DNA from: Corynebacterium zhongnanshanii
GTDB taxonomy: Bacteria > Actinomycetota > Actinomycetes > Mycobacteriales > Mycobacteriaceae
Reading direction: 5' to 3'
Length of the DNA stretch: 64,000 nucleotides
NCBI RefSeq assembly: GCF_014490575.1
Contig: NZ_CP061033.1
Span: 2,046,001-2,110,000 of the forward strand
Position numbers and translations under genes: made by a program. The first letter of the stretch is position 1; each line of letters starts with the position of its first letter. Of the stretch, positions 51,904-60,250 are shown piece after piece. The notes below the pieces were generated by a model. That model saw only the letters and a list, made by a program, of their open reading frames with translations, was not told where the DNA came from and did no database searches.

Positions 51904-52428
51904 GTGAGCAACAACGACCAGAACGGCATGTTCACCGACCGCGATAGCTTCAACCCAACCGTGAATAGCATTCCGCTGTCCGACGTTGATACCCGCGCAA
52001 AGGGCCAGGGCAGCATCGGTGATCTGGTGAAGGACGCTTCCTCCCAGATCTCCTCCTTGGTGCGCTCTGAGATTGAGCTTGCCAAGACTGAGGTTGCTAC
52101 CTCCGCCAAGAAGGCTGGCATTGGCGTAGGCCTCTTCGCCGCAGCCGGCATCATCTTGGCCTACAGCTCCTTCTTCTTGTTCTTCACCATCGCCGAGGGC
52201 CTGGATAACTTCATGCCACGCTGGCTGGCATTCCTGATCGTGTTCCTCTTCATGATCGTTCTCGTGGCGATCCTGGCTCTGGTGGGACTCAAGCAGGTGA
52301 AGCAGGTGAAGGCGCCGGAGAAGACCATTGATTCCGTCGGCGAATTGAAGACTGTGGTTCCTAGCCGTGGTGGTAACTCCGCAGCCGCTCGCGCGGCCGA
52401 CCACCGCGATCCTGGCATGTACAGCTAG
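51904..52428 (+). CDS. Phage-holin-superfamily (DUF1469-type) membrane protein
   Basis: A 174-residue protein with a polar N-terminus and a charged amphipathic stretch LVRSEIELAKTEVATSAKKA. Two membrane helices (about residues 74-96 and 106-129) and a basic, Ala-rich tail follow. This is the pattern of the Phage_holin_3_6 family, widespread in actinobacterial chromosomes and not evidence of a phage. The GTG at 51904 has AGGAGAG upstream. The next gene, an alpha/beta hydrolase, starts 26 bp downstream. Confidence 0.75.
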   Translation: MSNNDQNGMFTDRDSFNPTVNSIPLSDVDTRAKGQGSIGDLVKDASSQISSLVRSEIELAKTEVATSAKKAGIGVGLFAAAGIILAYSSFFLFFTIAEGLDNFMPRWLAFLIVFLFMIVLVAILALVGLKQVKQVKAPEKTIDSVGELKTVVPSRGGNSAAARAADHRDPGMYS

Positions 52429-52454
52429 GTCAACCAGGAACTCTCACTATCACA

Positions 52455-53408
52455 GTGCCTACCAGCACCTTTATTCACTCTCGGGGCGTGCGGCTTCGGG
52501 TCCAGGTTCAGGGCCCGCGCAACGCCCCTTTAGTGTTGCTGATTCACGGCTTCGGAGGGGGATGCTTCGACTGGGAGCTGGTCATGGACGAACTCGCCCA
52601 TGCGGAGACCAGCGGTGTGAGCAACGCCAGTGGCGCCAGCAGCACCAGCGTAGTGGAACCTCGCGTGGCGGCAGTGGACTTACGTGGATATGGGGAATCG
52701 GATAAAACCCCTCGCGGCTACGACCTCACCACTGCAGCCAGCGACATGGCCGGCGTGATCCGCGGCCTGGGCTACTCCAAGGCCATTGTTGTGGGCCACG
52801 GCTTCGGTGGCATGGTCGCCTGGACGTTGGCCGCGCATGAGCCAGAGCGTGTCGCCGCGGTGGTGACGGTGGCGTCGGCGCACCCGCTGGTGCAATTCCG
52901 CTCCTTACTTGTGCAGCCGCACAAGCAATGGCGGCGCATGAGGCGCACTCTTGCGGCTCAGGTGCCGCGCTACCCGGAGACCCAGATTGTGAAGGACAAC
53001 GCCGCCAAGGCGGAGCGCATCTTCCGCAGCGGCGTAGCCCCGGGTTTCCGCGATACAGAAATCTACAACAGGTTCGCAGGCCAACGCCGCGAGGCGATGC
53101 TTGTGGACAAGGTGGCTCATCTGTCTGCCGAGTATCAGCGCTGGCCTTTCCGCTCGCGTTTGCGGCCCGAAGGTGGCGTGTTCGAACGCTCCTTCCCTGC
53201 GCGCACCGCCGCCCCCGTGCTCGCTATCGAAGGCAGCATGGATCCGGACTATTCACCTCAGGTGGCCGAACGCTCCGTGGCTCGCAGTAGTAACGGGCGC
53301 GTAGAACTGATCTACGGGGTGGGCCACTATCCGCACATCGAGGATGCACCCACGGTCAGCGACTTGATTCTGCAGCACACACAGCAGCACTGGGATCACC
53401 CCTACTGA
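52455..53408 (+). CDS. Alpha/beta-fold hydrolase
   Basis: A 317-residue alpha/beta hydrolase. The oxyanion HGFGGGCFDWE lies near residue 32, and the nucleophile elbow is VVGHGFGGM, where the usual Ser is Gly (GHGFGG in place of GxSxG). The Asp and His regions are MDPDYSPQVAE and GHYPHIEDAP. The missing nucleophilic Ser suggests an epoxide hydrolase-like relative with another nucleophile, or an inactive form. By position it resembles M. tuberculosis Rv3670 (EphE). The GTG start follows the holin-like gene by 26 bp. Confidence 0.72.
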   Translation: MPTSTFIHSRGVRLRVQVQGPRNAPLVLLIHGFGGGCFDWELVMDELAHAETSGVSNASGASSTSVVEPRVAAVDLRGYGESDKTPRGYDLTTAASDMAGVIRGLGYSKAIVVGHGFGGMVAWTLAAHEPERVAAVVTVASAHPLVQFRSLLVQPHKQWRRMRRTLAAQVPRYPETQIVKDNAAKAERIFRSGVAPGFRDTEIYNRFAGQRREAMLVDKVAHLSAEYQRWPFRSRLRPEGGVFERSFPARTAAPVLAIEGSMDPDYSPQVAERSVARSSNGRVELIYGVGHYPHIEDAPTVSDLILQHTQQHWDHPY

Positions 53409-53454
53409 TCCCACTCAGCCCAGCGCTGCCCAGCTCCCAGCTAGCCAGCCCCAC

Positions 53455-54699
53455 CTAATTCAGCACACACGCCTGGGTATCCACCGGCGCCGTCCACGCG
53501 CCCAGGTCTCCCACCTGCTTCATGACCTCGTTCTTCGTCAACGCGTAGCCCGTGTCCGCTTCATTCAGGTCCGCCCCGAACACCAACCCCAGCACGTGCC
53601 CATCGGTGTCCACCAACGGGCCACCGGAGTTACCCTGCACCACGTCGCCACGCAGAGAATAGGCCTCTCGCTCCACGCGCTGGTTCGCGTAGATGTTCGG
53701 ACCAGAGACCACGAAGCTATCGCGGATGCGTGCCGGGGTAGCTGTGTAGTCACCGGCTTGAGGGTAGCCCAGAACCACCACGTCATCACCGTGCTGGGCA
53801 GGCGTCTCCGCCCACGGCAACACAGGCGCATCCAAGCCGTCCGCAGTGAGCAGCGCAATATCGGCGGAAGGGTTGTAGTACGTGACGGCGGCGTCGATGG
53901 TCCCAGCGGCAGTAAGCAGCGTCACCGTATCCGTTCCCGCAACCACATGAGCATTAGTCATGATGGTTCCGGGGGCCACCACAAACCCGGTTCCCTGCAG
54001 CAGGCGCTGGCACTGACGGGCCTCACCCACCACCTTGACCACCGACGGCTGAAGCCGCTTGACCATCGGCGAGGCTTTCAGCTGAGGATCGGGGGAGGCC
54101 ACCTCCGTCTTAGGAAGCCGCTCCAGCGGGTCCGTGATGACAGGGAAACCGGAGGAGTTCACTAGCGCCGCAGTCTGCGCGGGCAGTCCCTTCACCCACC
54201 CCGGCATGATGTGGTTGAGGATCTTCAGGCCGTGCGACCCCGCCAGCGATTGCCCCAGCTCTCCCTTGTTATTGGACGCCGCCGGCACAAAGATCATCCA
54301 CACCACAATCATGGCCGTGACTACCTGGACCACAGCGCCGGCCACGGAGTCGACCTTCATGAGCGAGCGAGTGGGGATCCGGTCGCGAAGCTTCGCGCCG
54401 ATCCCGGAACCAATGGCGTACCCGATAACCACGGATCCAGCGACAATAATGAGCGCCACGAGAATGCGCACACCCGGGCTGGTGTCCGAGGCGAACTCCT
54501 CTCCGCCTGTTCCGGAGTGTCCCAGCCTGTCCATCACCTTCGGCAGGATTTTCACGCCCAGCGTGCCGCCGAGCAGCACGCCCAGCAGGCTCAGGAATGC
54601 GGATACACCGCCCTGGCGGTAGCCGGTGGTGAGCGACACGATCGCTACCAGAACCAGAATCGCATCAACCATGATGGATCCCGTGCCGACTGAGTCCAT
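53455..54699 (-). CDS. marP: Membrane serine protease, MarP-like (CvpA-type membrane domain plus trypsin-like domain)
   Basis: A 414-residue protease. Four N-terminal membrane helices (about residues 8-180) of the colicin V production type are followed by an external trypsin-like domain. The catalytic triad is His in TNAHVV, Asp in NPSADIALL and Ser in VQGNSGGPL, and two Cys may form a stabilising disulfide. M. tuberculosis MarP (Rv3671c) has the same layout and supports acid and oxidative-stress resistance by activating a cell-wall hydrolase. The ATG at 54699 has GAAGGGA upstream. It is followed on the same strand by Nudix, TlpA and Nth genes lying upstream in transcription order. Confidence 0.85.
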   Translation of the reverse strand: MDSVGTGSIMVDAILVLVAIVSLTTGYRQGGVSAFLSLLGVLLGGTLGVKILPKVMDRLGHSGTGGEEFASDTSPGVRILVALIIVAGSVVIGYAIGSGIGAKLRDRIPTRSLMKVDSVAGAVVQVVTAMIVVWMIFVPAASNNKGELGQSLAGSHGLKILNHIMPGWVKGLPAQTAALVNSSGFPVITDPLERLPKTEVASPDPQLKASPMVKRLQPSVVKVVGEARQCQRLLQGTGFVVAPGTIMTNAHVVAGTDTVTLLTAAGTIDAAVTYYNPSADIALLTADGLDAPVLPWAETPAQHGDDVVVLGYPQAGDYTATPARIRDSFVVSGPNIYANQRVEREAYSLRGDVVQGNSGGPLVDTDGHVLGLVFGADLNEADTGYALTKNEVMKQVGDLGAWTAPVDTQACVLN

Positions 54700-54740
54700 G
54701 TGCTGTCCCTTCAGTGTGTGGTGTGTGGCCGTCCTCGCAG

Positions 54741-55526
54741 CTAGCGGTCTAGTTCGCCGCGGAAGCCCTTGCGCATATCGGCAAGGGCTTCACCGTTGGA
54801 GGATTCAGCCAGCGCGCTGAATAGGTCTACCTTACGCTGTGTGTCCCACGGTTGTGCCCAGCCGGCGCGTTCCAACAGCGCGTCCACCACGCCCCCGGTG
54901 AATCCCCACAGGATCATGTCGTGGACATAGAATGCTGGCCCGTGCCATCCCAGGTATTCCACGCGGAAGCGATTCTCCGGATTCACCAAGTCGGCAATGG
55001 CCACCGTTTCCACCCAGTCGTTTTCCGCCGTGGCGGGATGCACGGGGTGCGGCGCGTGCCAGTACGCCAGCACGGGCACCACGGCAAAGTTCGTGCGATC
55101 AATGTACAGGGGCTGCAGGACCGCTAGCGGCGTGATGGATTCTGGGTCCAGGTCCGTTTCCTCCTGGGCTTCCCGCACGGCTGTGCGGATGGGGTCTGGG
55201 TCTTGTGATTCCCAGCCGCCACCAGGGAAGGCCATTTGCCCGGAGTGTGTGCGCATAGTGGGGGTGCGATGCGTCAGCAGGATCTCTGGCGCTCCGTCCG
55301 ATTCGCCCTCCCCGAGCAGGATCAGCACCGCGGAATAGCGGGGTGGGGTTCCGTTCGGGTCTGCCTCCGGCACTTTCCGTGAGTTGTCGGAGAAGTGCTG
55401 GTGGATGTCCGTTTCTCTGCACACGCGGGCCACGTCCTGGATCCAGGTGGGCATGGCGTCTAGTCCGCCGGGGAGGTCCGGTTGGTGGTCGATCGCGGCG
55501 TACCACTGCTCGAAGGGGTAGTCCAT
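54741..55526 (-). CDS. Nudix hydrolase (CoA pyrophosphatase-like)
   Basis: A 261-residue Nudix protein. The Nudix box reads GGGWESQDPDPIRTAVREAQ followed by EETDL (about residues 104-128), giving the metal-binding REAQEE core. FPGGGWE precedes it, as in CoA diphosphatases. The 45 residues before the domain and 60 after are family extensions. It corresponds to M. tuberculosis Rv3672c. It lies 3 bp after the TlpA-like gene and 41 bp before marP, probably in one operon. Confidence 0.82.
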   Translation of the reverse strand: MDYPFEQWYAAIDHQPDLPGGLDAMPTWIQDVARVCRETDIHQHFSDNSRKVPEADPNGTPPRYSAVLILLGEGESDGAPEILLTHRTPTMRTHSGQMAFPGGGWESQDPDPIRTAVREAQEETDLDPESITPLAVLQPLYIDRTNFAVVPVLAYWHAPHPVHPATAENDWVETVAIADLVNPENRFRVEYLGWHGPAFYVHDMILWGFTGGVVDALLERAGWAQPWDTQRKVDLFSALAESSNGEALADMRKGFRGELDR

Positions 55527-55529
55527 GCG

Positions 55530-56288
55530 TTAGTTCTTCTCGTTGTGTAGTGCGTTGGTGACGGCCGTGACGAGCTGTTCTTCGCTGGTGAATGCTGTGG
55601 TGAACATCCCGGCGCGTGTGCCGTCTTCTCGATAGACCAATGTTATCGGTACTACTTGGGGTATTTTCGTGGCCGTGTCGAACGTGTGACTGGAATCCTG
55701 ATAGCTCGGCAGGTCAGTGGCCCCTGTTGTCTTTAAAAAATCGACGCCGGCCTGCGCCTCTTGGGCCATATGTACCCCTACAACGTTCCATTCTGGGTGG
55801 CTGTGCCGCACCGCGTTCATAATGGGTAGTTCCTCGCGGCAGGGTCCGCACCACCAGGCCCAGACGTTCACCACGGAGACTTTCCCGGCAAGCTGTTGGC
55901 CTAGGGAGTGCTCGGTGGGCTGCCCGCCCGTGGTGAGGCAGGGCAGGGTCACGTCAGCGAGTTCCGAGGAAGGGTCCAGGGGGTGCTGGGCGGCCTCGGG
56001 GCACGCCACGGGCGTGTCCACACTCACGTCTTTAAGCTGTGGGTCCTGGGCGTTGCCAGGGTATGCGCTGTCTGCTGCGGCGCCGGTGCCCTCAGCCGAG
56101 TGCGCGGTTCCGTGAGAAGTGCCCGAGGGGCTGGTCATGCTGGCGATCAGCGGGATGGCCGCCACGATGAGGCCCACGATCACGGTGACAGCCACGATGA
56201 TGATCCGCGTGCGTCGCTCCGCGGACGCGCGCGGCGGCTGCTCTGCGGACGGTTGCTCCACTGGGTTGTTCTGCTCTTCGCTCGCCAC
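55530..56288 (-). CDS. Membrane-anchored thioredoxin-like protein (TlpA family)
   Basis: A 252-residue protein. The N-terminal Pro/Glu-rich cytoplasmic segment is followed by one membrane helix (about residues 29-50) and an extracytoplasmic thioredoxin fold with VNVWAWWCGPCREELP, the redox CxxC. VPITLVYREDGTRAG contains the cis-Pro region. It probably reduces or exchanges disulfides in exported proteins. It starts at a GTG 2 bp after nth and corresponds to M. tuberculosis Rv3673c. Confidence 0.85.
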   Translation of the reverse strand: MASEEQNNPVEQPSAEQPPRASAERRTRIIIVAVTVIVGLIVAAIPLIASMTSPSGTSHGTAHSAEGTGAAADSAYPGNAQDPQLKDVSVDTPVACPEAAQHPLDPSSELADVTLPCLTTGGQPTEHSLGQQLAGKVSVVNVWAWWCGPCREELPIMNAVRHSHPEWNVVGVHMAQEAQAGVDFLKTTGATDLPSYQDSSHTFDTATKIPQVVPITLVYREDGTRAGMFTTAFTSEEQLVTAVTNALHNEKN

Positions 56289-56290
56289 CG

Positions 56291-57124
56291 CTATGCCTCC
56301 TCTCTGCCTTCAGGCTTTCTGTCTGCCGGCTCTCCGTCGGCCGAGAACCCTGCGACAGCCAACAAGTGCTCACGGTCCTCGGACTTCATGAGCGTGATGG
56401 CCTCATGCGGATCCGCGGGCCCCGCGATGCCAAAGCTGGGGCATTGCCGAGCCAACAGGCAGGTTCCGCAGGCGGCTCGACGGGAGTGGCACACTCGCCG
56501 GCCATGGAACACGGTGCGGTGGGAGAACATCGTCCACTCTTTACGCTCAATGAGCTCGGCTATCTCCCGCTCTACGGCGACGGGATCCTCTTCGGTGGTG
56601 AGCCCCCAGCGTCGGACTAAACGGCCGAAGTGCGTGTCCACCGTCAGCCCAGGCACCCCGAACGCATTGCCCAGCACCACGTTCGCGGTCTTCCGGCCCA
56701 CGCCCGGGAGCTCCACCAGGTCCTCCAGACGGCCCGGCACCTCGCCGCCGTGTTTGTCCACCAGCATCGCCCCCAGCCCCATGAGGTTGCGCGCCTTGGA
56801 ATGGTAGAAACCCGTGGGGCGGATGATTTCTTCGAGTTCTTCCTGACGCGCTTGTGCATAGGATTCCGCAGTAGGATACAGTGGAAACAACCGCTTTGTG
56901 ACTATATTCACACGAACATCAGTACACTGAGCGGAGAGCACAGTTGCGACCAACAACTCCAAGGGGTTTGTGAAGTCCAACTCGGCGTGAGCATCTGGAT
57001 AGGCTTCATCAAGCATCCGATTGATTCGACGTGCACGACGCACTCGCCCCAAGCGGGTCTCTTTGCCCTTCGCGGCGATATGACTGCCTGGGGTGGGGAG
57101 TGATGAATGTTTCTTTCCAGACAT
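56291..57124 (-). CDS. nth: Endonuclease III
   Basis: A 277-residue DNA glycosylase/AP lyase that removes oxidised pyrimidines. It has the helix-hairpin-helix [19 protein letters not shown], whose Lys is the Schiff-base residue, and the catalytic Asp in TVDTHFGRL. The iron-sulphur loop is Cys-X6-Cys-X2-Cys-X5-Cys ([17 protein letters not shown]). It has about 30 extra residues at each end relative to E. coli Nth. It is the first gene of the nth-tlpA-nudix-marP run, divergent from glxR, as in mycobacteria. Confidence 0.93.
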   Translation of the reverse strand: MSGKKHSSLPTPGSHIAAKGKETRLGRVRRARRINRMLDEAYPDAHAELDFTNPLELLVATVLSAQCTDVRVNIVTKRLFPLYPTAESYAQARQEELEEIIRPTGFYHSKARNLMGLGAMLVDKHGGEVPGRLEDLVELPGVGRKTANVVLGNAFGVPGLTVDTHFGRLVRRWGLTTEEDPVAVEREIAELIERKEWTMFSHRTVFHGRRVCHSRRAACGTCLLARQCPSFGIAGPADPHEAITLMKSEDREHLLAVAGFSADGEPADRKPEGREEA

Positions 57125-57238
57125 GCCTACAACAATAGCCTGCGGCTCCTACACGGTAGATGAGACGCAACTAGAACCCTTGACCACACTGTGAAAACGC
57201 AGCCGTAACACCGGCCAGCCTGAAGGAGTAACGCCTCG

Positions 57239-57922
57239 ATGTCAGAAGTATCTGAGATCCTGTCCCGCGCGGGTATTTTCCAAGGAGTTGAGCCAACTGC
57301 CGTGCAGGACCTGATTGCTCAACTGGATACCGTGAAGTACCCACGGGGTACCACGATCTTCGACGAAGGTGAGCCAGGTGATCGTCTCTACATCATCATC
57401 TCTGGCAAGGTGAAGCTGGCCCGGCACTCGGCCGACGGCCGCGAGAATCTGCTCACAGTAATGGGCCCCTCGGACATGTTCGGTGAGCTGTCCATCTTCG
57501 ATCCCGGCCCACGTACCTCCTCGGCAATCTGTGTCACCGAAGTAGTCTGCGCCACGATGGACTCCAACATGCTGCACGAATGGATTGGCCAGCATCCTCA
57601 GATTTCAGAGCAGCTGCTGCGCGTGTTGGCGCGCCGTCTCCGCAGGACGAATAACTCCCTGGCGGATCTTATCTTTACCGACGTCCCTGGCCGCGTGGCG
57701 AAGGCGCTGCTGCAGCTGGCGAACCGTTTCGGAACCCAGGAAGGCAGCGCTCTGCGTGTGAACCACGATCTCACCCAGGAAGAGATCGCCCAGCTGGTCG
57801 GAGCGTCCCGCGAGACGGTGAACAAGGCTCTGGCTGAGTTTGCTCACCGCGGATGGATTCGCCTCGAGGGCAAATCCGTGTTGATCTCCGATACGGAGCG
57901 TCTGGCCAAGCGCGCTCGCTAG
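57239..57922 (+). CDS. glxR: cAMP-responsive global regulator GlxR (Crp/Fnr family)
   Basis: A 227-residue regulator, the same length as corynebacterial GlxR. The N-terminal cyclic-nucleotide domain has the phosphate-binding cassette [16 protein letters not shown] (about residues 81-96). The C-terminal winged helix has [20 protein letters not shown] as the DNA-recognition motif. It controls carbon, respiratory and cell-wall genes in corynebacteria. Candidate sites in this window are at 50091 and 60163. The adenylate cyclase at 16.6 kb is its probable signal source. Confidence 0.94.
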   Translation: MSEVSEILSRAGIFQGVEPTAVQDLIAQLDTVKYPRGTTIFDEGEPGDRLYIIISGKVKLARHSADGRENLLTVMGPSDMFGELSIFDPGPRTSSAICVTEVVCATMDSNMLHEWIGQHPQISEQLLRVLARRLRRTNNSLADLIFTDVPGRVAKALLQLANRFGTQEGSALRVNHDLTQEEIAQLVGASRETVNKALAEFAHRGWIRLEGKSVLISDTERLAKRAR

Positions 57923-57939
57923 GCCTTGGCTGCGCTCAC

Positions 57940-57954
57940 GTGCGCGTAGCGCAC
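57940..57954 (+). terminator. Hairpin after glxR
   Basis: GTGCGC (57940-57945) and GCGCAC (57949-57954) form a perfect stem around a 3-base loop, 18 bp after the glxR stop and ahead of the convergent MBL gene. It has no T-run. Confidence 0.35.
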
Positions 57955-57998
57955 GCGCCAGTGCATGGCGAGCCGCACCGCTCGCCCGCTAGCGCTCG

Positions 57999-58832
57999 CT
58001 AGTTGTCCTGCTCCGCGAGGTAGCGCACGGCCACGCGGGTGGACTGCTCCGCCGCGGAGCGAAGCACTGGGTCTACGTCCGTGTAGATGAAGTCCACCAG
58101 TTCTCCCACCGTGGCATCCTCACCCAGTTCGGCACGGGCCTGCTTGACCTGCTGCAGTCGCTGTTCACGACGCTCCAGGTACTTCGTCGCCAGCTCGGAC
58201 ACGTCCTGATGCTCCGGGCCGTGGCCGGGCAACAGGGTCTTGCCTTCGCCGCGCTTCTGAAGCATGCGCAGAGTCTCGATGTAGGCACCCAGGTCACCAT
58301 CCGTCTCGGAGATCATGGTGGTGTGGCGGCCCGCGATCGTGTCTCCGGTGATGATGCCTTCAACGTCCGAGTCATCGGTTCCACCCTGGGAGTGGATGAA
58401 GAAGCACACGCTGTCCTTGGTGTGACCTGGGGTGGTCACCACCTCGATGGTGGGCGTGAGGCCCTCGATCTTAATGAACTCACCGTTTTCCAGCGGCTGG
58501 ACATCGCCGTAGTTGTGGGTCTTGTCCACCGCGCGGATGGACGTGCCGTTGATCTGGCGGAAGCGGTGAGCTCCCGCGGCGTGGTCGTCATGGCGGTGGG
58601 TCAGCAGGGTCAGTCCAATCTGTCCACCATCCTGGGTGGCCTTGGACGTGACAACGTTGAGGTGGCCTTCATCCGCTGGGCCTGGGTCTACCACCACGCT
58701 CACGCGGTCGTTCTTTCCGCGGATGATCCAGGTGTTGGTCCCCTCCAGAGCGGAGTAGCTAGGGTTCATGGCCAAAACCACTCCAACGTTGTCGGTAACG
58801 GGACGGAGTTGGCTATATGCAGGGTGTTCCAT
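57999..58832 (-). CDS. Metallo-beta-lactamase-fold hydrolase (Rv3677c-like)
   Basis: A 277-residue MBL-fold enzyme. The metal site is THRHDDHAAGA (HxHxDH, about residue 86), with a second His in TPGHTKDS, an Asp in ITGDTI and the late GHG. The C-terminal winged-helix region (about 210-277) places it with the LACTB2/RNase-like hydrolases. An upstream TTG is in frame, but the ATG at 58832 has GGAG just ahead. It is probably co-transcribed after the RidA gene and corresponds to M. tuberculosis Rv3677c. The substrate is unknown. Confidence 0.82.
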   Translation of the reverse strand: MEHPAYSQLRPVTDNVGVVLAMNPSYSALEGTNTWIIRGKNDRVSVVVDPGPADEGHLNVVTSKATQDGGQIGLTLLTHRHDDHAAGAHRFRQINGTSIRAVDKTHNYGDVQPLENGEFIKIEGLTPTIEVVTTPGHTKDSVCFFIHSQGGTDDSDVEGIITGDTIAGRHTTMISETDGDLGAYIETLRMLQKRGEGKTLLPGHGPEHQDVSELATKYLERREQRLQQVKQARAELGEDATVGELVDFIYTDVDPVLRSAAEQSTRVAVRYLAEQDN

Positions 58833-58859
58833 GCACTCCAGCTTAGCGCTCAAAAGGGT

Positions 58860-59345
58860 TTATTCGGCTACCGTGACAACAATTTCTACTTCAACGGGGG
58901 CGTTCAGCGGCAATTCAGCCACTCCCACTGCAGCGCGGGCGTGCACTCCTGCATCGCCGAAGATCTCTCCCAAGACCTCGCTGGCTCCGTTGATCACTGC
59001 TGGTTGGCCGCCAAATCCTCTGGCAGAAGCCACAAAACCGTTGACCTTCACCACCTGGGTAATGTTGTCGATCCCCACCAATGCATCGACCGCAGCGACC
59101 GCGTTGAGCGCGGCGGTGCGAGCAAGATCATAGGCCTGCTCTGGGGTGACGTCAGGGGTGGACTCCCCCTCTGCGTCGCCGACGAGTCCCGTCGCGGGAA
59201 GCTCACCGTTGACGAAGGGGAGCTGTCCGGAGGTGTATACGGTATTGCCGGCCTTCACCGCAGGAACGTATGCCGCAACGGGTGCTGCAACGGCTGGAAG
59301 TTCAATGCCTAGTTCGGTGAGGCGCTCACTAAATGTTTGTGCCAC
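58860..59345 (-). CDS. RidA (YjgF/YER057c/UK114) family protein
   Basis: A 161-residue protein of the RidA family, which hydrolyses reactive enamine/imine intermediates. It has VYTSGQLPFVNGELPATG in the first half and the C-terminal VNGFVASARGFGGQPAVING, with the trimer-interface region RAAVGVAELPLNAPVEVEI. It belongs to the longer Rid subfamily (about 150-160 residues) rather than the 130-residue archetype. The start is a GTG with GGAAAGG about 10 bases upstream. It precedes the MBL-fold gene on the same strand. Confidence 0.85.
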   Translation of the reverse strand: MAQTFSERLTELGIELPAVAAPVAAYVPAVKAGNTVYTSGQLPFVNGELPATGLVGDAEGESTPDVTPEQAYDLARTAALNAVAAVDALVGIDNITQVVKVNGFVASARGFGGQPAVINGASEVLGEIFGDAGVHARAAVGVAELPLNAPVEVEIVVTVAE

Positions 59346-59385
59346 TGTCTACGTGCCTTTCCTTACTATCTTTAGCTGACTATCG

Positions 59386-59544
59386 CTAGCTCTCGAGAGG
59401 GCGCTTCAGGTAAGCGACGTGCTGCTCTCCCGTGGGGCCGGGGAGCACACTCACGAGCTCCCATCCGTCTGATCCCCAATTGTCCAGGATCTGTTTGGTG
59501 GCGTGTGTCAGCAGTGGCACGGTTGCGTATTCCCATGTAGTCAT
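59386..59544 (-). CDS. DUF4177-like small protein (52 aa)
   Basis: A 52-residue gene between ridA and whcB on the minus strand. The product begins MTTWEYATVPLLTHATKQIL and contains DNWGSDGWELVSVLPGP and HVAYLKRP. This is the compact DUF4177 pattern: one strand, one helix, then WELVSVLP and a closing strand with KRP. Small DUF4177 genes occur at the same spot in related actinobacteria. The ATG at 59544 follows the WhiB gene stop by 9 bp, so it is probably in the same transcript. The function is unknown. Confidence 0.75.
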   Translation of the reverse strand: MTTWEYATVPLLTHATKQILDNWGSDGWELVSVLPGPTGEQHVAYLKRPLES

Positions 59545-59553
59545 GGGGCTAGT

Positions 59554-59916
59554 CTAGCCTTTGCGCGCTGCGGCCGCTTCCAGTTGGCCGGCGAAGAAGT
59601 CTGCCCAGGAGGTGATCTCTGGGTGCTTGCGCAGCAGTGCGCGGCGCTGGCGTTCCGTCATGCCACCCCACACGCCGTATTCCACGCGGTTGTCCAGGGC
59701 GTCGGCACGGCACTGCAGGACCACGGGGCAGTGGCGGCAGATGGCCACGGCCTTGCGCTGTGCTGCACCCTTGACGAAGAGCTCCTCAGGGTCAACGTTG
59801 CGGCAGTGCGCCTGGGTGATCCATTCACCGCGGTTGGTGAAGGATTCGCGCGTCGTGAGCGGCTGTGCATCCAGAGGTGCCGTGGCTCCTACTGGTCGTG
59901 CGAGTGATGCCGTCAT
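59554..59916 (-). CDS. whcB: WhiB-family iron-sulphur transcription factor (WhcB / WhiB4-like)
   Basis: A 120-residue WhiB protein. The four cluster ligands are Cys38, Cys60, Cys63 and Cys69 (CRN; CRHCPVVLQC), and the turn motif is GVWGGMTERQRRALL. It acts as a redox-sensing regulator with a 4Fe-4S cluster. Its position beside ponA and ridA matches whcB in C. glutamicum and whiB4 in M. tuberculosis. GAGGAAAG precedes the ATG at 59916. Confidence 0.9.
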   Translation of the reverse strand: MTASLARPVGATAPLDAQPLTTRESFTNRGEWITQAHCRNVDPEELFVKGAAQRKAVAICRHCPVVLQCRADALDNRVEYGVWGGMTERQRRALLRKHPEITSWADFFAGQLEAAAARKG

Positions 59917-60250
59917 AATGTTCTTTCCTCCACAGGATTGGTGATGTCGTTAGCGTGTCGTAGGTAGTGCCGGTGCGTCGCCGCATCGATGTTGTAATAC
60001 TATTCACATTTTTTCACTACTGTCTATTGCGTCACATTGTGGGGGTGATAACCCCTCTCGCGCCTCTTTCGTGGTAGGAAAATCAGCCCACGGTAGTTGA
60101 TCTAACAACTTTCTGTGGACATATCGTCTCTACTGCGAAAAGACTGTGAAAACGCTGTAAAGTGTGGCGAAAATCACGAACTGACCCTTCTAGGGTCAAA
60201 ACACTTTCCCCCACCCCCATACACCACGCGGTGCACTAAGGTAATTGGCC
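59917..60250. promoter_or_regulatory. Divergent whcB-ponA regulatory region
   Basis: A 334-bp gene-free region holds both promoters. The AT-rich part near 59990-60030 should serve whcB. TGTGGCGAAAATCACG at 60163-60178 resembles the GlxR palindrome TGTGANNNNNNTCACA with two mismatches, 73 bp ahead of ponA. No further RNA or coding feature is seen. Confidence 0.45.

Noticed and set aside
51904..52428. Prophage, suggested by a phage-holin family protein
   Set aside because: The family is widespread as a chromosomal membrane protein in actinobacteria. No other phage genes or attachment sites are near, and the surrounding order is conserved.
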